From positions 113,269 to 144,339 of the forward strand of contig WELB01000117.1 in the NCBI GenBank assembly GCA_009602725.1: 31,071 nucleotides of DNA, given 5' to 3'. The translations under genes and the position numbers were made by a program. Positions 24,540-31,071 of the stretch are shown here, piece after piece. The DNA comes from Spirogloea muscicola (Eukaryota > Streptophyta > Zygnematophyceae > Spirogloeales > Spirogloeaceae). Every line of letters starts with the position of its first letter. Position 1 is the stretch's first letter. The notes under the pieces are model-generated. The model saw only the letters and a program-made list of their open reading frames with translations, was not told the origin of the DNA and made no database searches.

Positions 24540-27500
24540 ATGGGCGTCGTGTCCAGCATCGCCTTCGGCTTCCTCGCCGGCGTCTGCTCCGTCGCCGCGC
24601 TCCGCGTCGTGCAGCGCCGGCGGTCGCGCGAGCGCCGCCAGAAGGTCAGCGAGCTCGCTTAGCGCAGGCAAAGCCAGCTCTTGGCAGCCGCTGTAGTAGC
24701 TCCTCAAGCGCCAAGAGGGCTTCGCCGGTGCGCCGCTGAGGAGCCCCCGCATGGCGCCTCGGGGCGCAGCGCAGGCGGCGGACCTGGCGGCGCTGGGGCG
24801 CGCGACGCCGGAGGACCTGCGCAAGCTCTTCCCCGAGGGCCTCTTCCCGTCCTGGGTCTCCTTCCCCGAGTACGAGCACGTACGGACGCTGGCCGGCCGA
24901 GCCACAGGCCATCTCTCATTAATCCCGCTGCTTGGATGCGCACCCTCCTTGCGCCCGTCTCTGCATGGCTTGATGTAGCTGCTGCACAGCCATGTAACCC
25001 AGCTCCGGAGTTCGCAGTTCGGATACTGAAGCCGTAGTTGGCCTGCGCCATCGGCAGGTCCATTGGCTCAACACAGAGCTGCGGGAGTTGTGGCCGTACC
25101 TTAACAAGGTAAGACTGACAGCAAGGCCCTCGATAGTACGGGAGCAGGACCCGTGAGGTTCTTCAGACAGTGTCGCTCACTTGGTGTTCCCACATCACCT
25201 GCGGTTCTTGACGCTATATGGGCAATGCTACTGCATATGTAGGCGTTTCAAGCAGCTATTTACCTTAATGGACAAACAATCTATCCTTGCTACATGACAG
25301 GCAATCTCAGCCGTCATTCGTGCATCCGTTGAGCCGGTTCTGGAGCACTACAGGCCGCCTGTCTTTGCCTCCCTGAAGTTCCAGAAGCTCACCTTGGGGA
25401 CTGTCGCACCCTTTGTTGGAGGTAGGACTCCTTTTCTTCGGTGAGCCAATGCACAAGCGGTTGCTGGGCAGCGTCCTGTACTTGTCATTTCTGGAATTGC
25501 ACACGACAATGTTAATGGTAGCACGGAGCATAGTGGAGTAGCTGCCAGTATACAGTGCAGTGGCTGTATTGACTGGCTCCAGAAACTTCTGTGCAGGCGT
25601 GAAGATGCTGCCATGCGGCGATGACGAGGTCGTGATGCAGATCCCATTCAAGTGGATTGGCAACCCGTCATGCATCCTTGCTGTGCAGACGATCGTGGGT
25701 GTTTCTCTTCCTGTTCAGGTAGCACCTGAACTCTGGCCTTCCATAGCTAAGTCGCAGGCCAGCGACAGTACTGCTTGTTGTGAGTAAGCTTCAGGGTTGA
25801 GGTATTTCATTTCAGTGTCACACTTGCTACTTGTTAGCAGGTCCTGAGTGACTTGACTACCTGCCCGAGAACACCATGTTGGAACAAGCGGCTCGGAGGA
25901 GACAGCTCGCTGCTTTAGCTTGCAGGAAGGCTGCATGTGCAGGTAAAGGACGTAGCTTTCCATGGTGTGTTCAGGATTGCCCTCAAGCCACTCATGCCGC
26001 AGCTCCCCTGCTTCGGAGCCATGGTGCTGTCCCTGCACGACAAAGTGAGTGTGCATCTAGAGCAACACTCACTGTATCACAAAGTATCTATCGTATTGTC
26101 CGTGCGAACTAGCTTGAACTTTTGGAACTGCATGCACTTGCCAGTAAAGTTGGAAGTGCAAACGGCCATTCTGATGGGCTATGGGCTTCTTGAGGTGTCA
26201 TTCAAGTCTAACGCCTTTGTGTGTGGATCTCAGCCAAGTCTGGACTTCACCTTGAAGGTCATCGGCGGCGATATCAAGGCCCTTCCTGGCATCTCAAGCA
26301 CCATAGACGTGAGCATTTGACTTTCGCCAAGACCCGACTGACTTGGTTTGCATCTGCAGCAGTGCAAGTAGTATGGTCCCACTTCAGCTAGCACGGGCAC
26401 TTCATGGCATCTTACAGGGGCGCAAGGGCTTCGAGCCAGACTCTCATCATTAGTCATGACTTGTGCTGTCAAGGGATGGCAAACGATCTGTTTGCTATCT
26501 CTTGACAGCACATAGCTAGAGGGGTAGTACAGTAAGCTGATAGCACATTGTCTGATGTCTTACTGGACCCCAGTTCTAAGTCTTGTCTTGCAGGGCCTCA
26601 TTCGAACAGCTGTCACCGACTCCCTTCTCTACCCTGCACGGATCGTTATCCCACTCATTCCTGGAGACTACAAGTAAGCCTGCTGGTGCACGCCATGCCA
26701 CTCAACAGGTGGAAGAAGGTCATGTACATCACTATATCTGATATCTGCTATCTGCTCGTGGATCACGTCTTTCATTCAGGGACCTGGAACTGCGGGCAGT
26801 GGGACAGCTTGAGGTGAAGATTGTTGGAGCCAAGAGTCTGCTCAACAAGGATCTCATTGGCAAATCTGATCCCTTTGTCATACTTTATGTCCGGCCCATC
26901 CCAAGCCGCATGTGCCGAACATCCGTGCAGGTGGGGTATCATCACGGGTTCCAGCTCAGTCTTTGTGTCGGACCAATTTTGAGTAGCCTCAATTGCATTG
27001 AGTTCTTATATGAGGTGCGAGCATGTCAATAGTCTTTTGGAAATCAGGCCGCAAAGTGCTGGCGACGTCCAAGAGCGCCAGAAGTGCAGGACAGGCCTAC
27101 AATGATCTGCAAGGAAGACTTACAATGACTATTCTTGCATGTTTGGTACCAATATCATACTCAAGCCATTGAGGGGATAAAAGTCATGTGCAACAGGCTT
27201 GAGAAGTTTGACATGAGTAAATTGGACGTGCAGAAGAACAACCTAAATCCGATCTGGAATGAGAGCTTCTCACTCGTGGTGGAGGACAAGTCTGCCCAGA
27301 ACCTGGTGATAACAGTCATGGACGACGACGGAGTTGGCCAGTCGGAGTTTCTTGGGATGGCACGGCTGGCCATAAATGACTTGCAACCCTGTGCGCCAGT
27401 GGATACGTGGCTGCCACTGCACCAGGACGCACCTCCGTCTGGGTCAGATGATGAGAACCGTGGTTCCATTCACATTGAGATCTTGTACAGGACGCTTGAC

Positions 27501-28325
27501 GAGGATGGCCGGCCGATTGGGTCTGTGCCAGGGGCCCCGCCCTCCTCGGCTGGTACCGTGCTGGAGCGGGAGATGGGCATCGCAAGAAGGCCCACAGTCT
27601 CGCAGGAGGTACCATACTTGAGGGGTGTCCTTGTCGTGACGGTCATCCGCGGCGAAGAACTGGTTGTGCGGGACCTGAATGGCACCTCGGACCCTTTTGT
27701 GCAACTGCAAATGAAGAACGGGGGCCCCAAGAAGAAAACCAAGGTTGCCTGCCTGTACTCTGAGTGTGCTTGCACCTGGTTGTGCTTGGGAGAGCCGCCT
27801 CAGTAGCAACTTAACAACAACACGACCTCCTTCTGCAGATGGTGCCAAAGACCTTGAACCCCGAATGGAATCAGACCATCGAGTTCCTGGTGGAGGATGC
27901 CACACATGACATGTTGGTGGCCGAGGTCTGGGATCATGACATGTTTTTCAAGGTAAAAGGAAATCTGCAGTACCGGCTTCTACACTCTTATTCATCGCTC
28001 TTTCTAAGTGCATGCATCACTGCTTTCTTGTCAAGCTGGCCTAGGGGATGTCCATTGCTTGCCAGTCATAGTATCCCGCTTGCAGCTGTGCAGGCTTTTG
28101 GCAGCTTAAGTATGGTCAAACTAGTGATGAAGGCACATACTGCAATTTGTGGCGCTTCCACTTGAGACATGGTCACGTGCTCGTCATGTGCAGGACTTCA
28201 TGGGAAGAGCAGTTTTTACGCTCACGAAGCTGCTGCAGGTGGGGGAGTACGAGGAGACGTTCACTCTCACAGATGTTCCATGTGGCAGGCTCACCCTACG
28301 GCTCAGGTGGAAGCCCTTGCAGTGA
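24540..28325 (+). CDS. Synaptotagmin-like protein (TM-SMP-C2A-C2B, plant SYT/E-Syt type)
   Basis: Twelve exons: 24540-24644, 24775-24879, 25058-25108, 25301-25421, 25597-25718, 25943-26044, 26234-26308, 26594-26673, 26780-26930, 27234-27743, 27839-27952 and 28194-28325. They give 555 residues with every phase closing. An N-terminal membrane segment (GVVSSIAFGFLAGVCSVAAL) is followed by the SMP lipid-transfer domain (about 70-250; WLNTELRELWPYLNK, FKWIGNPSCILAV), then C2A (about 254-360) and C2B (about 432-550). Both C2 domains keep acidic calcium-ligand positions: KDLIGKSDPF and MDDDGVGQSEF in C2A, RDLNGTSDPF and WDHDMFFKDF in C2B. Such proteins tether ER to plasma membrane and move lipids. 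A paralogue lies tail to tail downstream. Intron 7 carries a long hairpin. Confidence 0.94.
26462..26512 (+). other. 51-nt near-perfect intronic hairpin
   Basis: Arms 26462-26484 and 26490-26512 are 23 nt each and pair along their full length with two G-U wobbles and no bulge, around a 5-nt GATCT loop. It lies inside intron 7 (26309-26593) of the synaptotagmin gene, on the sense strand. It could be a small-RNA precursor, a MITE remnant or a splicing-related structure. The stem is shorter than typical green-algal miRNA precursors. Confidence 0.85.
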
Positions 28326-29214
28326 GATGGCCACAACGGGCTATGCCAGGCAGGCCATCATTGTGTGCGTTCTCTTGCTCTCAACGTCCTTTTCTGCTCT
28401 AATCATTTGACCTCAGCATAAGTTTGCTACCAGCTGGCACGCGCTTGAATCTAGCACCAAAGTAGTCTTGAGGAGGCATTGTTTGCCTTGCATCATCTTA
28501 TTTTGTAGACTAATTAGCCATTGATATGCTCAGCAGGCACGATTTGCCTCTCACATCATACCTGGGTTACAGGCTAGTCTCACACTGCACACCTGTAGAG
28601 GTGTCCATTGGGCACGGCTCCCCCTAGCTAAGTCGTATTTTTTGTGTTGCAAGACCTGGAGTGCTCGTGTGCTCACCCTCTGTTTCTCAGTGCTGCAACA
28701 AGCTGATTACTCCATACAACAGAGAATGGATGTATATGAGCAACAAGGCAGCGGCACTGATGTAGACTTGGCGTTCAATTGAGAACTTGTAAGGAAAGGT
28801 ATGACGGCCCTCGACCAGGTCAGGCGTCAATGTTATTGTCATAGCAAGACCAAATATACAGGCGCTCTACCTCGTCAGCAAGAGGAGATTGCATTAGACT
28901 GGAATATCACATCAAGGGTCTCGGACGATCTCACAATGTCCTAGCTAAGCTATATGTATGACAAAGCAACAATGCAGCAAGACCTGTCAGGCCTGCCACA
29001 GCTGCAAATTAAAGGGCAAAGGAGGATCACAGCAAGCTGAGACGACCCAGGAAGAAGGCAACTAGCAAGTAGTAGGCGGTAATGGAGCTCAATTCCTGGC
29101 TAGCTCAAAGGCAGCGCTACCAGGCTGCTGCCGCCAGCAGCATAATCTTTAGTAAGGACGACCATAGCGCAGGTGACCCCACAGTCTCCACATCCATGGC
29201 TGGCTGAGTACCGA
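28326..29214. other. Convergent 3' intergenic region between synaptotagmin paralogues
   Basis: About 890 bp, AT-richer than the genes, with no recognisable coding sequence, repeat or RNA gene. A TGTAA motif, used as a polyadenylation signal in green algae, occurs near 28788, but its use here is unproven. Confidence 0.55.
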
Positions 29215-30896
29215 TCAGGAGCTGTGACTGCTGGTCTTGTCACGGTGGAAGAGGTGAAGTGGCGAGCGGTGTGTGGGGGACTTGGCCGGCGGACCGAGGT
29301 CGCCGGTGCCTGTGGTGGGCACGACGCTCGCGCCGGGGCTCCCGGCTTCGCCCTTGCGCCGGTGCACAGCGCCTGTGATGGTCCCGACGAAGCCGCCGGG
29401 CTTCTTGGCAGCCCCACCTTGGACGCCTTCCACGGCAGAGCCGCCGGGCGGGGCCACCTTGGCGCCCTCCTGCTTGGCCTTGATGGCCTCCTTCTCGCGC
29501 TGAATGGCCGCCGCTTCCTCCTCCTGCGTGAACGCGTGGTACAGCAGCTGCGCCAGGCAGGCGGGTCCGGACGGACTCAGAGGCTTGCGGAAGGCACATC
29601 AATCTGGCAATGCATTCGGCAATGCCACTTGCCTTGAGGGTTATGGTGCCGAGATCCTTGTGCTCCAGGCGATCGTTGTCGAGCTCCCGGAGCAGCGGCA
29701 TGGTGAGCTCCTGGGGCTGCTCTGGCGCGAGCTTGGCGACTTGCACGGCAGCGGCTCCGAGGAGCGCATCGCCGCCCAGGAGGTCCTCGTCGAACACGCG
29801 CAGAACGAGGCGCTGCGTCTCGTGGTCCTCCACATTGAGCTCAAACGTCTCGTCCCACGTTGGGTGCAGCGAGTTGTTGATCGTGCGCGTGCGCACCTGG
29901 AACTTGGTGCGCACAAACAGGATGACGAGCGGGTCGGACTTGCCGATGAAATCAGCATTGCGCAGGCCCTTGGCGCCGACAACAGTGACGGTGAGGCATC
30001 CCTGCAGTCCGAGCTCGAGCGACTTGTAGTTGCCAGGCACAATGGGTGTGACGATGCGGTGCGGCCACACGAGCATGTCATTGATAGACCCCCAGATCAG
30101 GTCATCGACCATGTTGCCGAGGCCAGGCACGGCCTTCACGCTGCCGCCCACAGCCTTGAGCGTGTACGAGATCACAGGCTTGGGTGTCGCCAGGATGGAG
30201 GACACCACCGCTGCGACGCATGGCAGCGTCTCAGACAGCCGGAAGATGAGGCGCATCGTTGCAAAGAACTTGAGGTCCTTGAGCTGCACTCTGAGGGCGG
30301 CCAGCGCCAGCGTGCGTATCGCCAGAACGATGGACGGGTTGCCGCCCCACTTGAAGTCGACGTCCATCGTCACCAGTCCCTCCTTGGTCGTCAGCCGCAC
30401 ACCTGCGCCCACCACCCATGCCCAGATCATGGCTGCAGCCACCGCCAGCGACAGAGCAAGAGTGCAGCCTGCAGTCGTGCGCAAGTGAAACAATGCTCGT
30501 CAAGCCCGAGAGAGACAGACCTCCGATCTGGGGCGCCATGGTGCCGAGCGTCAGCTTTGCAAACTTGAGCGAGGACACGCCGATTGGACGGTACTGAAGC
30601 AGCATCGGTTCCACGACCGCCTTGATCAACTCCGACGCAGCCTGGCCAGAGCGCTCAGAGCAAGCAATACAACCGCGTCATGAATGTTGGCATCCCTACC
30701 GGATGCTCAGGAGGAGCAGCGGGCTTTCAGGTCCATCTTTCCAAGTGGGGTCCAAAGCAGCGGCCTTAAGACGCAGCCCCAGCCGCGGCACACAGCGGGC
30801 GAGGTCGCTCGTCTCTAAATGCCTAGTGGTCGCAAGCGCTCTCACCCTGTTGACGAACGGCCATATCTCCCGCAGCTCCACATTGAGCCAGTTGAC
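29215..30896 (-). CDS. Second synaptotagmin-like protein (SMP-C2), 5' partial
   Basis: Visible exons: 30896-30846, 30641-30521, 30402-29633 and 29547-29215, about 424 residues; the membrane anchor and start lie beyond the window. The SMP domain begins VNWLNVELREIWPFVNR and includes FKWGGNPSIVLAIRTLAL. One C2 domain follows (CLTVTVVGAKGLRNADF through VLRVFDEDLLGGD), with acidic residues in both calcium loops. Instead of a second C2 there is a charged, Gly/Pro/Lys-rich tail (QEEEAAAIQREKEAIKAKQ) ending SSHSS. The first two visible exons have the same lengths and phases (51 and 121 nt) as exons 3 and 4 of the plus-strand paralogue. The next 770-nt exon fuses what is split by several introns there. 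The last intron has a GC donor (GCAAGT). Confidence 0.93.
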
Positions 30897-31071
30897 CTGA
30901 AAGTGGCGGCCGGCCGCGCGGCAGAGGCGCTCGTGGTATCAGTGTCCCCCTCATCGGCCAAGACGACGGCGAGAGCAATGTGGTCCGTGCTAAGTGGGCT
31001 GATGGCTGGCTGGCGACACCACGTGGCCAGAAGTGGAAGTGGGGGCGGCGGGGGGGGGGGGGGGGGGGGAG
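30897..31071. other. Intronic or 5' sequence of the second synaptotagmin gene
   Basis: Upstream of an acceptor-like CTTTCAG on the minus strand; no exon is recognisable. It ends in a G-rich homopolymer tract (about 31047-31069), probably a contig edge. Confidence 0.5.

Noticed and set aside
24134-24739. Overlapping GC-rich open frames upstream of the synaptotagmin gene
   Set aside because: No recognisable motif in any frame, and all six frames are open because of base composition.

Overview
This window looks like nuclear DNA from a green alga (chlorophyte, possibly trebouxiophyte-like). The evidence is high GC content, intron-dense genes with short introns (about 75-430 bp, mostly GT-AG), plant-type proteins (a TL15-like thylakoid-lumen pentapeptide protein, a plant-type membrane-anchored aspartic protease, an SGPP-like HAD phosphatase, plant/extended synaptotagmins) and a bipartite chloroplast-lumen targeting peptide. 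There is no operon structure, ribosome binding site or CRISPR array. Exon maps were built by hand from protein-family alignment recalled from general knowledge plus intron phase. In most genes every phase closes and the exon lengths sum to a multiple of three.

Layout: (1) 219-2142 minus, pectate lyase (PL1), five exons. (2) 3256-4998 plus, thylakoid-lumen pentapeptide protein, about seven exons. (3) 5509-9311 minus, membrane-anchored pepsin-type aspartic protease, twelve exons. (4) 10133-11303 plus, HAD sugar-phosphatase, four exons. (5) 12074-16343 minus, large RRM/SPOC (Spen/FPA-like) protein with a helical N-terminal region, 5' end lost in an assembly gap. (6) 16881-18673 plus, inward-rectifier (Kir/KirBac-like) channel with a non-canonical selectivity filter. 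(7) 19674-20634 minus, protein-L-isoaspartate methyltransferase. (8) 21739-23174 plus, unrecognised Cys-rich protein. (9) 24540-28325 plus, synaptotagmin-like SMP-C2-C2 protein. (10) 29215-30896+ minus, a second SMP-C2 paralogue, cut by the window end. The genes alternate strands almost perfectly, giving shared divergent 5' regions and convergent 3' regions. No common pathway links them, except that genes 9 and 10 are paralogues and probably act together at membrane contact sites.

Non-coding content: a family of short dispersed repeats, each with a GGGCTG/CAGCCC hairpin, including a MITE-like inverted pair around 2.5-2.9 kb; a 23-bp near-perfect hairpin inside a synaptotagmin intron; poly(A) tracts flanking a 214-N gap at 16.3-16.8 kb; two isolated N bases in GC-rich 5' regions; and homopolymer or microsatellite sequence at both window ends. 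The best leads are the altered filter of the Kir-like channel, the intronic hairpin, the hairpin repeat family, three candidate GC-AG introns and the unrecognised Cys-rich protein.
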